A DNA stretch of 64,000 bases, taken from positions 1,645,501 through 1,709,500 of the forward strand of contig NZ_CP009452.1 of NCBI RefSeq assembly GCF_001278035.1. Direction: 5' to 3'. A program made the position numbers and the translations under genes. How positions within the stretch are numbered: position 1 is the stretch's first letter; the number at the start of each line of letters is the position of its first letter. Positions 48,345-57,690 of the stretch are shown here, piece after piece. The notes under the pieces were generated by a model, which saw only the letters and a program-made list of their open reading frames with translations, was not told where the DNA came from and made no database searches. Origin of the DNA: Sphingopyxis sp. 113P3 (lineage in GTDB: Bacteria > Pseudomonadota > Alphaproteobacteria > Sphingomonadales > Sphingomonadaceae).

Positions 48345-49207
48345 TTGGCTTTCAGGTAGACGGCCAGCCTTTTGCGCTGTTCTTCGCTTAGCTTCCATCG
48401 ATGGCGCCGCATCAAACTGAGCAGCCCGCGATTCTTTCGGCCCTCGGGATCGAAGCGCTTCCATCCTTCGAGGAAATGCTGGTTGAGCAGCCGAATGACA
48501 TGGAAGCGATCGGCGACGATCTTCGCGTTCGGAAAATATTTGCGGGCGATTGCGCGATAGGTTTCCGACAGGTCCATCACGATGACCTTGACCTTGTCGC
48601 GCCCTGGCAACCTTCGCAAATAGCTTCGTAAACTGTCTTCCGAGCGTCCCGGGACGACATCGTAGACCTTGTGATTCTTCAGATCGACAAATGTCGTCGC
48701 ATAGCCTCTCTTGCGCGAGAAAAAATGCTCGTCGATCCCCAGGACCTGCGGGCAGGGCCGACCGGACAGCTCCGAGACGCGCTGTTCGATGAAATGATGA
48801 TACCAGCGCTCGATGGTTGCACTGCCGATCGCATGGGTGCTCGTCAACTGGCTTTGGCTGATGCCTCCGTGGTGACCGTCGAAGACCTCAAGACGGTACG
48901 TCTCCGTCGCGCGATAGCGCGGACGGATGCCCGAAAAGCGATGACGGAAATAGCGGCCGCAACCGGCACAATGATATTTGGGCACCGCAAGGTGCACGAT
49001 CAGGATCTGGTTGCCTTGACGCGTGTGCTTGAGCTCGCGCTCATAAGTCGCCTTGATCCGCAGCCCCCCGTGGCCGCAATAAAGGCAAACAGGCCGCTTC
49101 GTTGGCCGCGCCCACACACGAATGTCGCGTCGCCGCTCGACACGGACAATCTCAACATCCGACAGCCCTAATATGCCGTCGATTCCCTGATCAGCCTTCT
49201 TCTTCAT
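48293..49207 (-). pseudogene. ISL3 transposase, N-terminal part (truncated sibling)
   Basis: The first 287 residues match the complete transposase except for two substitutions. The frame then runs into the inverted repeat of the neighbouring copy and ends after about 17 foreign residues. The C-terminal catalytic glutamate is absent, so the product cannot transpose; it might still bind ends. Confidence 0.9.
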
Positions 49208-49273
49208 CAGACTTGTCCTTCCTATGACAAGTCTAACCCAATTTCCCTCATCCCCCGTTCACGAGGAAGAGCC
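48345..49273 (-). mobile_element. Truncated ISL3-family element (right part, 929 bases)
   Basis: It corresponds to 47416-48344 of the complete copy with two base changes (G/A) that I can see. Its right end carries the terminal repeat (49247-49273) while the left part was removed where the complete copy joined it. It lies in direct orientation next to that copy, giving a 929-base tandem repeat. Confidence 0.92.
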
Positions 49274-49339
49274 GAAGGTAGCAGGTTCCCCCATCAGCTG
49301 GGCGCTTTTCGAGGCGATGCGGGTGAATATGTGGTTCAT
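49274..49339 (-). pseudogene. Start of a low-affinity iron permease-like gene, cut by ISL3
   Basis: A strong ribosome site (GGAGGACAGC) precedes an ATG at 49339 and 22 codons reading MNHIFTRIASKSAQL, and so on, up to the ISL3 end. The start resembles the N-terminus of the low-affinity iron permease family of small membrane proteins, which begin MN(x)xFTRxA. The rest is lost. The match is short, so the family call is tentative. Confidence 0.4.
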
Positions 49340-49470
49340 GCTGTCCTCCATCGATTCGCCGGCGGGGCAGGAAACCCGGCAAACCTCCGATCCGCTAACG
49401 CTGATGCCGCAACTTCGCTCCCGCAAGGCGACCGATCGCAACCTTCGTCGCCGCGTTCCGTTTCGTCGCA

Positions 49471-50022
49471 ATGAACCAAATCAGGCACGATGGCGAAGGG
49501 CAGGGCAGGGGCCCTGCCACACCCGCCGAAGATATTGATTCTCGCGCCGCCGAACTTGCGCGTCTTCTGGCGGAGGGCGAACTCTCCTTCGCGACTGCGG
49601 AGAGCTGCACGGGCGGCCAGCTCGCAGCCGTCCTCGCGGGCGACGCAGTGCTCGGTCCCCATCTTGAACGCGGGTTCGTCGTTTATTCCGCTGATGCCAA
49701 ATGCGAATTGCTCGGCGTTGATCGTGATGATGTGGAGCGATGCGAGGCAGTCAACTCGGATGTTGCAGCGGCGATGGCGAAAGGGGCACTTGAGAATAGC
49801 CGTGCCGATGTCGCGGTTGCCATCACCGGCTTTTGCGGCCCGCGCCAAGACGACGAAGAGGTTGGGCTTGTCCATTTGGCCTGTGCGGATCGCGCAGGAC
49901 GGCTCGCCCAGCGCGAATGTCATTTTGGAGAGCTCGGACGGCGGCGGGTGCTCGATAGTGCGGTCGCCGCGGCGCTAGCGATGATGATCGATGCGGCCAA
50001 TGACACCGCGAGGAACCGATAG
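49471..50022 (+). CDS. CinA C-terminal family protein (nicotinamide-nucleotide amidase type)
   Basis: A 183-residue protein equal to the C-terminal domain of CinA, which hydrolyses nicotinamide mononucleotide to nicotinic acid mononucleotide in NAD recycling. The signature is TAESCTGGQLAAVL, followed by FVVYSADAKCELLGV and AVAITGFCGP. The N-terminal MocF domain is absent, as in PncC. The first 30 or so residues before RAAELARLLAEG are hydrophilic and probably not conserved, so a later start is possible. Confidence 0.85.
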   Translation: MNQIRHDGEGQGRGPATPAEDIDSRAAELARLLAEGELSFATAESCTGGQLAAVLAGDAVLGPHLERGFVVYSADAKCELLGVDRDDVERCEAVNSDVAAAMAKGALENSRADVAVAITGFCGPRQDDEEVGLVHLACADRAGRLAQRECHFGELGRRRVLDSAVAAALAMMIDAANDTARNR

Positions 50023-50228
50023 GGCGTGCTCAAAAGGAAGGAACCCGTACAAATCGCCCGTAGCTTTGGGTTAAGCGCAGGGACGGGCGCAAGGCGGGGG
50101 CTCCAGGCGGCAATGCAGATGCCGAACTTTGCCATATGCCGCGCCGGGCACGCTCTTGCCGCGGACGATGAACGGCTCGAGCGTGCGAAGGGCGAATGAT
50201 CCTTGAAAGCGAACGGAAGCTGATATCG

Positions 50229-50726
50229 CTACATCGTCACGGTTTGGGCCGGGGGCAGTCCGCCCTCTTTGGCCATCGCCATCAGCTCTTCCTTGCGCGC
50301 GAGGATCTGCTCGCCGAGCGCTTCCAGATCGGCGCCGGATGCGCGCGCCTGCTGGAACATGTTGTCGTGGCGCTTCTCCTCCTCGCGGACGTGGTGCGTG
50401 ATCTCTTCCTTGAGGACGGTGACGCGCGCGTCGAAGAATTCATCATCCGGCGTACTGGCTTCGATCGCATTGATCAGAGTTTTCGCCCCGTCATGCTCGA
50501 CAAAGGCCTCGTGGAAGAGATCGTCATCGATCTTGCCGCGCAGGGCAGGATAGAAAATATCTTCCTCGACTTGGGCATGAATCTTAAGTTCGGTGCAGAT
50601 TTCACGGGCAAGGTTGGCCTTTCGGCTCGCGCTTGATGCGCTTTCGAAGTCTTCGCACAACCCCTCCACCTTGCGATGATCAGCGGCGAGGATGTGCGTG
50701 GCATCGGTATCGATCGTCGTCGGCAT
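50229..50726 (-). CDS. Hemerythrin HHE-domain protein
   Basis: A 165-residue four-helix protein with a likely non-heme di-iron site. The histidines and acids lie in ADHRKVEGL, KIHAQVEEDIFYPAL, FVEHDGAKTLI and HHVREEEKRH. These proteins bind oxygen or nitric oxide or repair iron centres under stress. I took MPTTIDTDATH at 50726; an upstream ATG at 50759 is preceded by no better site. AGGAG-like GGAGCGCC precedes the chosen ATG. Confidence 0.9.
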   Translation of the reverse strand: MPTTIDTDATHILAADHRKVEGLCEDFESASSASRKANLAREICTELKIHAQVEEDIFYPALRGKIDDDLFHEAFVEHDGAKTLINAIEASTPDDEFFDARVTVLKEEITHHVREEEKRHDNMFQQARASGADLEALGEQILARKEELMAMAKEGGLPPAQTVTM

Positions 50727-50941
50727 GAGATGGCGCTCCTTTTCGGATGAACGGTTCATCGACGCCGACCGGCGTCATACGGTTCCGTTACAGCTCTGCC
50801 GTCGCAGGGGATTTTTCGCTTTTCGCAACATGGGTTAGAAAAGGAGGGATTCGGGTGTTCGGCGGGCGGTCTCGGCGCAACTCCGGGACCTTCTGCCGCG
50901 TATTCGAAGGCTGAGTTGGTACTGGAACTGGAAGGCCCGTT

Positions 50942-53269
50942 ATGAAGTATGACGTCGAAGACAGGTTTTTCCCGCACTATGCCGACGCAGAAGTCGGCCC
51001 AACGCTTTCTTCCTTGTCGTCCTCGCCCCCCGTCACGCGCCGGATTGCCCTTGTCGGTTGCTTCCGCCCCCGGCGCTGCGGAATTGCGACCTATACCGCT
51101 GACATCTTCGATCATCTGACGCGCGAGCATCCGGACATCGGGATCGATATCTATGCACTGCGCGCCAACCGGGCGGATCCGAGCGATGCCGATGTCACCT
51201 GCCTAATCGAGGCCGAGGATCCCGCCTCCTACCGCGCCGCGGCGAAGGCGATCAATCGAAGCGGCGTCGATGCCGTCTGGATTCAGCATGAGTTCGGGAT
51301 ATTCGGTGGACCAGCAGGCGCGATGCTCCTCGATCTTGTCGAGCGAATCGCCGCGCCGCTCATCGTCACCCTTCATACCGTGCTCGCCGCCCCGAGCGCC
51401 GAGCAGCGACGAATCATGGATGTGCTTATCGCGCGTGCCTCGCGCCTGATGGTGATGAGCGATTATGGACGCCAGGTCCTGATCGAGACTTATGGCGCGT
51501 CCCCGGACGCCGTCACGCTCATCGAACATGGGACCCCGGTCCGACCCTTTGCCGAGCGGTCACCGCTTCGTGCCGAGCTTGGCATCGGTGACCGGCCCAT
51601 CCTCTCGACCTTCGGGTTGCTCGGGCCGGGGAAGGGGCTTGAAACTGCGATCCGCGCCTTGCCCGCGATTGTCGCACGTCATCCCGATATCTTGTATCGC
51701 ATCGTCGGCGCGACCCACCCCAATCTGATCGCGGCTGAGGGCGAGGCGTACCGCGAAAGCCTTCAGGCGCTTGCCGAGGATCTGGGGGTTGGCGCCAATA
51801 TCGGGTGGGACAATCGCTTTCTGGAGACCGAAGATCTTCTCGACCAGATCGAGCTATGCGACATCTATCTTGCCCCCTACCCCAATCTCGCTCAGGTGAC
51901 CTCAGGCACGCTCTCCTATGCGGTGGCACTTGGCCGCGCCGTTATATCGACTCCCTTCGTTCACGCTCGCGAATTGCTCTCGAACGATGTGGGTCTCCTG
52001 GTGCCGCAAGGCGACAGCACGGCTATCGCCGATGCGGTTCTCGGGCTCCTTGAATCTGCCGACAAACGCCGCGCGATGCAACGCCGTGCCTATGAGCGCG
52101 GAAGACGCACCGCTTGGCCCCAGATCGTCGGCCAGTGCGCTGCGCTTCTTGACATGGCGATCACGGCGCCACCTCATATCTCCTCGACCCGGCGCACGGC
52201 CCCTTCGCTCTCCGGGGTTGCGGCCATGTGCGACGACGTCGGTATCCTGCAGCACGGGCGCGGTGTGGTGCCCGATCGAGACCACGGCTATTGCATTGAC
52301 GACGTTGCCCGGGCGCTCATTCTCGTGAACAGTCTTGGCGGCCAGATCGCGCCTGAATGGGAAAGCCGGGCCGTACGCTTTGCCGCCTTCATCCAGCACG
52401 CATGGAACCCGGATGAGGGCGCTTTCAGAAATTTCATGTCCTATGATCGCCGCTGGCTCGAGGATCGCGGCTCCGACGACAGCAATGGACGCGCTATTTG
52501 GGCGCTCGGCCATTGTGCCGCGCACGCGCGTTCGAACGAGCTTGCTGGATGGGCGCGCGAGTGGTTCGACCGCTCGGCCCGCGCTGTCGCCGAGGTGCGC
52601 AGCCCGCGCACGGTTGCCTTCGCAATGCTCGGCGCGGCCGAAGTCCTTGGCCGTTTCCCGTCGGATGTGGCGGCAAGTGAAATATTGGGATGCGGCGCTG
52701 CATATCTTGAAAAGCTTCGCAGTCATGCCGCGCGAGACGACTGGGAATGGTTCGAGCCGACACTGGCCTATGACAATGCGCGCATGTGCGAGGCGCTGCT
52801 CCGCGCTGGTACCATTCTCAAGGTTGCTGCGTGGCAGGAGGCCGGCCTCGAAACGCTGGGCTGGCTGTGCGAGCAGCAGACGGCGTCTACGGGCTGCTTT
52901 CGCCCGGTGGGCTCGGAGGGCTTTGGCCGGTCCCACGACCTGCTGCCCTTTGATCAGCAACCGCTCGAGGCCTGGGCAACGATTGCTGCGTGCGGCGCTG
53001 CCTTTCTTGCAAGCCACGACGAGCGCTGGCGCCGCTATGCCGAGGCGGCGTGGTCCTGGTTTTTCGGAGCCAATGACCGCGGCGAAGCGCTGGCGAGCAC
53101 GGAGACCGGTCGCTGTCATGACGGGTTGACGCCTCGGGGCATCAATCGGAATGTGGGCGCTGAATCCACACTGGCGTTTCACCTTGCCTACCAGGCGATG
53201 GACGCCCTAATCTGGTCGCGGGGGGCCAGGAAGGACGTCGAATTCGTTCATGCTGATTTGCAGACCTGA
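50942..53269 (+). CDS. Glycosyltransferase (GT4-type) with large C-terminal helical domain
   Basis: A 775-residue protein. Residues about 35-410 are a GT-B fold: an N-terminal part with RIALVGCFRPRRCGIATYTADI, and a nucleotide-sugar-binding half with LSTFGLLGPGKGLETAIRALP and SGTLSYAVALGRAVISTPF. Residues about 420-775 are tryptophan-rich and helical (RDHGYCIDDVARALILVNS, FRNFMSYDRRWLEDRG) and look like an alpha/alpha-toroid glycan-processing domain. It is directly followed by a GH130 gene, overlapping by 20 bases. Together they probably act on a mannose- or related-sugar-containing glycan; the linkage is unknown. Confidence 0.85.
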   Translation: MKYDVEDRFFPHYADAEVGPTLSSLSSSPPVTRRIALVGCFRPRRCGIATYTADIFDHLTREHPDIGIDIYALRANRADPSDADVTCLIEAEDPASYRAAAKAINRSGVDAVWIQHEFGIFGGPAGAMLLDLVERIAAPLIVTLHTVLAAPSAEQRRIMDVLIARASRLMVMSDYGRQVLIETYGASPDAVTLIEHGTPVRPFAERSPLRAELGIGDRPILSTFGLLGPGKGLETAIRALPAIVARHPDILYRIVGATHPNLIAAEGEAYRESLQALAEDLGVGANIGWDNRFLETEDLLDQIELCDIYLAPYPNLAQVTSGTLSYAVALGRAVISTPFVHARELLSNDVGLLVPQGDSTAIADAVLGLLESADKRRAMQRRAYERGRRTAWPQIVGQCAALLDMAITAPPHISSTRRTAPSLSGVAAMCDDVGILQHGRGVVPDRDHGYCIDDVARALILVNSLGGQIAPEWESRAVRFAAFIQHAWNPDEGAFRNFMSYDRRWLEDRGSDDSNGRAIWALGHCAAHARSNELAGWAREWFDRSARAVAEVRSPRTVAFAMLGAAEVLGRFPSDVAASEILGCGAAYLEKLRSHAARDDWEWFEPTLAYDNARMCEALLRAGTILKVAAWQEAGLETLGWLCEQQTASTGCFRPVGSEGFGRSHDLLPFDQQPLEAWATIAACGAAFLASHDERWRRYAEAAWSWFFGANDRGEALASTETGRCHDGLTPRGINRNVGAESTLAFHLAYQAMDALIWSRGARKDVEFVHADLQT

Positions 53270-54557
53270 TCATTCGCCGCTGCGCATTCTTCGGGAAAAG
53301 CTGAACGCGGACCCCGCGCGCGTCGTCTTGCGTCCGTTCCACCTCGCCTGGCAGGCGAGCGTGTCCGAGCCCTCGCGCGCGGCGCAACTCGTCGAGGACA
53401 TATTGCAGCTTGACGATGATCAGGCGGAGGCCGAGCTCGACCTCGTCTGGAAGGATTTTTCAGAACGCCACTGGCAGATCGGCCGAATTTTTGACGAGCG
53501 CTTTGCCGAGATTGCCGAAGATGTGAATCTTGCTGAAGGATCGGTCTCGCCCATCAAGAAGCGGCTGATCGGCGCCTATTTCTGCCACGAATACAGCTAT
53601 GCCGCCGCGGCGCTGATGAACCCGAGCGTGGTGCCGCACCCAGACCAGACCGGGCTCGACCCCGACCAGCAGCGCTTCGTGATGTCGTTACGCGCGGTTG
53701 GGGAAGGGCATATCAGTTCGGTTGCCTTTCGCGAGGGAATTATCGGGCCCGGGGGCGACTTTCGGCTTTGGCCGCAGTCGGGACCGGCCATGGCGGGCGT
53801 CGTCGACGACCGCCATCATATGGGGCCTGAGGGGGCGGTGACGGTGCATCGCCAGCCCGACAGCGCGATCTCGAACAGCGTGCTGTTTCCGGTGACCGAG
53901 GCGCAGCGCAACGGGCTCGAGGACCTGCGCCTCGTCCAGTTCACTCATGACGATGGCGGGTGCGAATATATCGGAACTTACACCGCCTATTCAGGGCGCG
54001 AGATTCGCTCAGAGATGCTGCGGACGAGCGATTTCACGCGCTTCTGCCTCGAACCGCTCACGGGACGTGCTGCCCGCAACAAGGGCATGGCGCTATTCCC
54101 CAGAAAGATCGGGGGCCGCTACCTGATGGTCGGGCGGCAAGACGGCAAGAATGTCACGCTGCTTGCGTCGGACACGCTGAACAGCTGGGACGACGAAGGC
54201 ACGATGCTCCTGCGCCCCGCCTTTCCATGGGAATTCGTCCAGATGGGTAATTGCGGTAGCCCGATCGAATGCGACGAAGGCTGGATAATGCTTACGCACG
54301 GTGTCGGTGCGATGCGCAAATACAGCCTTGGTGCGGCGCTGCTTGACCGGGACGATCCGTCGAAGGTGATCGGGCGCACCGCCTGCCCGATTCTTTCTGC
54401 GGCCGAAAGCGACCGCGAGGGATATGTCCCCAATGTGGTCTATACCTGCGGGGCAATGCGCGTGGGCCGCGAGCTGTTCATTCCCTATGGCATTTCGGAC
54501 AGTGCGATCGGGTTTGCGGTCACCGGGATCGACGATCTGCTGAGCCTGATGATCTGA
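53250..54557 (+). CDS. Glycoside hydrolase family 130 protein (beta-mannoside phosphorylase type)
   Basis: A 435-residue five-bladed beta-propeller enzyme. The GH130 features are a substrate-binding segment SSVAFREGIIGPGGDFR, the phosphate or sugar site ENGLEDLRLVQF-like (seen as RNGLEDLRLVQF), GRAARNKGMALFPRKI, LGNCGSPIE-like (seen as GNCGSPIECDEGW), and the C-terminal CGAMRVGRELFIPYG. Family members cleave beta-linked mannosides by phosphorolysis, or by hydrolysis in subgroups lacking the phosphate-binding pair; I cannot assign the subgroup. It is coupled to the glycosyltransferase upstream. Confidence 0.85.
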   Translation: MLICRPDHSPLRILREKLNADPARVVLRPFHLAWQASVSEPSRAAQLVEDILQLDDDQAEAELDLVWKDFSERHWQIGRIFDERFAEIAEDVNLAEGSVSPIKKRLIGAYFCHEYSYAAAALMNPSVVPHPDQTGLDPDQQRFVMSLRAVGEGHISSVAFREGIIGPGGDFRLWPQSGPAMAGVVDDRHHMGPEGAVTVHRQPDSAISNSVLFPVTEAQRNGLEDLRLVQFTHDDGGCEYIGTYTAYSGREIRSEMLRTSDFTRFCLEPLTGRAARNKGMALFPRKIGGRYLMVGRQDGKNVTLLASDTLNSWDDEGTMLLRPAFPWEFVQMGNCGSPIECDEGWIMLTHGVGAMRKYSLGAALLDRDDPSKVIGRTACPILSAAESDREGYVPNVVYTCGAMRVGRELFIPYGISDSAIGFAVTGIDDLLSLMI

Positions 54558-54561
54558 CGCG

Positions 54562-55341
54562 TCAGCCTGTCTGCTGACCGCGGTGGAGGTAAATGTCCGA
54601 ATAGCTGGAGATGCCGCGCAGCACGTCGAGATCGCCGATGGCAAGCCGCCGGCCTTGACGCACGATGCCCCCTGCGCTCTCCAGCGACCTCAGCGTCCGA
54701 TTGATGTGGACCGGCGTCAGGCCGAGAAGGTCGGCGAGCTGTTCCTGGGTGACCGGCACGTCGACCCGATCCGGTGGCTCCGCCATGGTGACGTGCAGGC
54801 GATAGACGAGTTCGCAAAGGAAGTGCGCGAGGCGGGACAGCGCGTTGCGCCGGCCGATGTTGAGAAGCCATTCGCGTCCGATCGACGCCTCGATCAATAT
54901 GTCGACGAGGAGTGCGCGGGCGATGGTCGCTCGGGCCCTTACCAGTTCCTCAAGGGCCCTTATGGGCACGATGGCAAGGTCTGCGACGGTCAGCGTCTGA
55001 AGATTGTGGTCTGCAACCCGCAGAAACAGCGACTGCAGGTCGAGCGCATCACCGGGCATCTTGAGCGCCACGATCTGGCGTCCCCCATCGGCGGCGAACT
55101 TGTGCCGATAGGCAAAGCCTGAAAGGAGCAGTGGGCAGATATCGGCGTGCTCGCCTTCGCGAAGAATATAATCGCCCGCGTCGAGGCGTCGGGCAGTGTA
55201 GGGTAGCAGGCGCAGCGCCTGCTGATCGTCAGGCCCGAGTGCGCTGTGGCTCAGGAGCTTGCGGACGAATATGTCCAGCCCCCCGCTCGCGGATGGGGCG
55301 TTTGCAAGATCGGGTGTGAGCGCAAGCCTGTCTGGACGCAC
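54562..55341 (-). CDS. Crp/Fnr-family transcriptional regulator
   Basis: A 259-residue regulator. The cyclic-nucleotide-type effector domain (about 20-150) contains LDAGDYILREGEHADICPLLLSGFA and VALKMPGDALDLQSLFL; the C-terminal winged helix has VTQEQLADLLGLTPVHINRTLRSL. The N-terminal cysteines of Fnr are missing, so it is not an Fnr oxygen sensor. The start is a GTG at 55341 with AAAGGAG 5 bases upstream; the longer frame beyond it is not supported. It diverges from the gene at 55455, and its end faces the GH130 gene. Confidence 0.9.
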   Translation of the reverse strand: MRPDRLALTPDLANAPSASGGLDIFVRKLLSHSALGPDDQQALRLLPYTARRLDAGDYILREGEHADICPLLLSGFAYRHKFAADGGRQIVALKMPGDALDLQSLFLRVADHNLQTLTVADLAIVPIRALEELVRARATIARALLVDILIEASIGREWLLNIGRRNALSRLAHFLCELVYRLHVTMAEPPDRVDVPVTQEQLADLLGLTPVHINRTLRSLESAGGIVRQGRRLAIGDLDVLRGISSYSDIYLHRGQQTG

Positions 55342-55454
55342 AGCAACTCCTTTCGCCCGGGGAACGCCGCCGCCCGCCTTTTCGTTGCACGCCGCCGTGC
55401 AACACGGCTCGGGCTCGCGCGTTGGACCGGCGAGGGGGCTCAAGGAGCAAACTG

Positions 55455-55820
55455 ATGTCCGATACAGTTCCGCGCGGCCCATTGGGTGATGCCCGACCCG
55501 ACACGCCGCATGCCGATACGCGCGGCGATGGTCCGCAGCCACCCGAGAAGGTCGAGGACCGTGAGAATGTCAGCACGGCCCGACCGGAAGACTATCCCAG
55601 GAAGGCGCGCGACGACGGTGATGTTACGGGCGCGGCCAATCGAGGCCGCCGGCGCAGCGAAGGGAGCGGGGAAGTTAGCGGAAGCGGCGCCGGCGCAGGA
55701 GGTGGCGGTAATCCTGAAGAGTTTGATTCCGACGCACAGGGGGGCGGGGGCGGAAAAAGCCTTCGTACCGATCATGGTCCGAAAGTCGGCGCAGATGCTC
55801 CTCAGGGGGGAAGCCGCTGA
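55455..55820 (+). CDS. Hydrophilic, glycine-rich disordered protein
   Basis: A 121-residue protein with no predicted fold: many Asp, Arg, Gly and Pro residues, KVEDRENVSTARPEDYP in the middle, and a glycine-rich run (SGSGAGAGGGG) after residue 75. AAGGAG precedes the ATG by 8 bases. No family is recognised. It diverges from the Crp/Fnr gene and may be controlled by it; low-complexity desiccation or stress proteins can look similar. Confidence 0.6.
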   Translation: MSDTVPRGPLGDARPDTPHADTRGDGPQPPEKVEDRENVSTARPEDYPRKARDDGDVTGAANRGRRRSEGSGEVSGSGAGAGGGGNPEEFDSDAQGGGGGKSLRTDHGPKVGADAPQGGSR

Positions 55821-55882
55821 CTGCCCCAGCCGGCTGAAAGGGAGGGCGGCGCGCTGGCAAGGTTACGGCCGCTCGAACCCGA

Positions 55883-56641
55883 TCATGCTTCGCGCTCTCG
55901 CCGCGGTTCAACGCGCATCAGCGATACCGCCGTCCGGCGGGGCTGGCTCAGCATGTAATGAACCGCGACCGCGATATCTTCAGCGCGGAGCATCCGGTCT
56001 TCTCCTATGAGTTTCTTCTGCCTTCGCGGAGGATACTCCGGGTATTGAAAGTCGGCGCCGGTAAAGCCGGGCTCGATGAGGCCGACCTTGATATCCTGCT
56101 CGGCGAGTTCTTTCCGAAAAGCAGGAACGAAACCCTCTATTCCCGCTTTCGCGGCAACATAAAGAGAACTTCCAGGCGGCGTCGATACCGCGGACATCGA
56201 ACCGATGAGGATGATGTCGCTGCCTGCGTGCATTCGGCGAGCAGCTTCCTGCGCGCAAATGAGATATGCGGTGAAATCGGTCGCGATCTGGTAGCGCGCC
56301 TCGCTTTCGCCTGCGTCGGCGAGTGCGTCGGCAGGGATCGCTGCATTGATGACGGCGATGTCGATCTCCTTCAGAAACCGCACCGCCGCCTCGAAGAACC
56401 GATCGACATCATCCGGGATCGAAAGATCGAGAGCGATACCACCTCCTTCGCCGACCTCGGCAATACGCTGCAGGGCGTCTTCAAGGTGCTCAGGGGTCCG
56501 GCCGCAGATGAAAACCTTGACGCCATAACTGGCGAGCAGCACCGCGATCGCCCGGCCGATACCGGTCGTGCCCCCAGTGACGATCGCCGATCGGCCCTTC
56601 AGATCCGGCAACAAGGTGTGAGCGTCATTTTCGTCGATCAT
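55883..56641 (-). CDS. Short-chain dehydrogenase/reductase
   Basis: A 252-residue SDR. The cofactor motif is TGGTTGIGRA, followed by NAAIPADA (the NNAG position), GSMSAVSTPPG with the serine, and YVAAKAGIEGF with the catalytic Tyr and Lys. The NNAG motif is altered to INAAI, seen in some SDRs. The C-terminus is longer and basic (RRTAVSLMRVEPRRERE). The substrate is unknown. Confidence 0.88.
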   Translation of the reverse strand: MIDENDAHTLLPDLKGRSAIVTGGTTGIGRAIAVLLASYGVKVFICGRTPEHLEDALQRIAEVGEGGGIALDLSIPDDVDRFFEAAVRFLKEIDIAVINAAIPADALADAGESEARYQIATDFTAYLICAQEAARRMHAGSDIILIGSMSAVSTPPGSSLYVAAKAGIEGFVPAFRKELAEQDIKVGLIEPGFTGADFQYPEYPPRRQKKLIGEDRMLRAEDIAVAVHYMLSQPRRTAVSLMRVEPRREREA

Positions 56642-56929
56642 AAGCGTCTCGCTGAAGCGTGTCGTTCAGTCCATCGACCCCCATCGAGGTCGCAGCGTTC
56701 CAAGACGTTCACGCTCAGGTCTGTCTTATTTTGGATTTCGCAACCTGGATCAATGCAACGCTCCTTTGCCCAGCTGGGCGAGAGCGGTCTCATGCGCCGC
56801 TTCCAGGCCGTTCAACAGGGGCGGCGCACGCTATAATTTGGATTAAGTTCCCCAAAACATAAATATTTTAGGCCCGGGAACTTCTCCATTCTCTTGGCGT
56901 CGGTGTCCTATCAAGCAAGGGAGACGAAC

Positions 56930-57517
56930 ATGATCCATCCGCGCATGGCAGGGCTGGCCGCCGTCATTCTCCTCGCCGGCTGCAACAGCCCCGATACCAC
57001 AACCCCGACCGAAACCGCCGATGGGGCGGTTCCCGGCGAGGTCAGTCCACCGGTCACGACCGGCGCCGCGACCACCGACCCACAGGTCTTCGCCAACCGA
57101 ATGGCCGCGAGCGACAAGTTCGAAATCGATTCCGCCAAGGTGGCGCAAGACAAGGCGAAGTCAAAGGAACTGCGCGATTTCGCTGCCAAGATGATATCGG
57201 ATCACACCGCCTCGAGCGCAAAGCTGAAGACCGCTGCCACCGCCGAGGGATTGACGCTTGCGGTCAATCCGACGTCGCAGCAGGGAACCGATCTGGCGGC
57301 TCTTCGCGCGGCTGGCGACAATTTCGACAGCCTCTATCTTGAGCAGCAACTGAAAGCCCATGAGGCCGCATTGGCGGAGCTGCGTGGCTTTGGCCAGACC
57401 GGAACCCAGGGAGCACTTCGCGACTTTGCAACCTCGACCGCGCCCGTGGTCGACGGGCACCTCAAGATGCTTCGTGAGATAAAGCTCCCCGCAGACGGTT
57501 CGGCCCCGGCCCGCTGA
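56930..57517 (+). CDS. DUF4142-domain lipoprotein
   Basis: A 195-residue secreted protein. The lipoprotein signal ends with lipobox LAGC (Cys about residue 18). A proline- and threonine-rich linker precedes a ferritin-like helical bundle, the DUF4142 domain: FANRMAASDKFEIDSAKVAQDKAKSKELRDFAAKM-type helices, then HEAALAELRGFGQTG and VDGHLKMLREI (each partial). Members are linked to envelope stress, with no defined activity. GGGAGACGAAC precedes the ATG at 56930. Confidence 0.9.
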   Translation: MIHPRMAGLAAVILLAGCNSPDTTTPTETADGAVPGEVSPPVTTGAATTDPQVFANRMAASDKFEIDSAKVAQDKAKSKELRDFAAKMISDHTASSAKLKTAATAEGLTLAVNPTSQQGTDLAALRAAGDNFDSLYLEQQLKAHEAALAELRGFGQTGTQGALRDFATSTAPVVDGHLKMLREIKLPADGSAPAR

Positions 57518-57690
57518 TACGGGCTTCGGTCGCAGGACTCTCGGCAAGGCTTTGGGGCCAGCGCTCGTTGTCCCCATCCCCCCGAGTGCGGGTCGGAATC
57601 GCGATGAGAGGAGTGGCCGCGATAACATGGGTCAAGGACTCGCGGAGCTTCAGGGTTCAATCTGATGGTCAGAAATAGGGTTCGCCTTGC

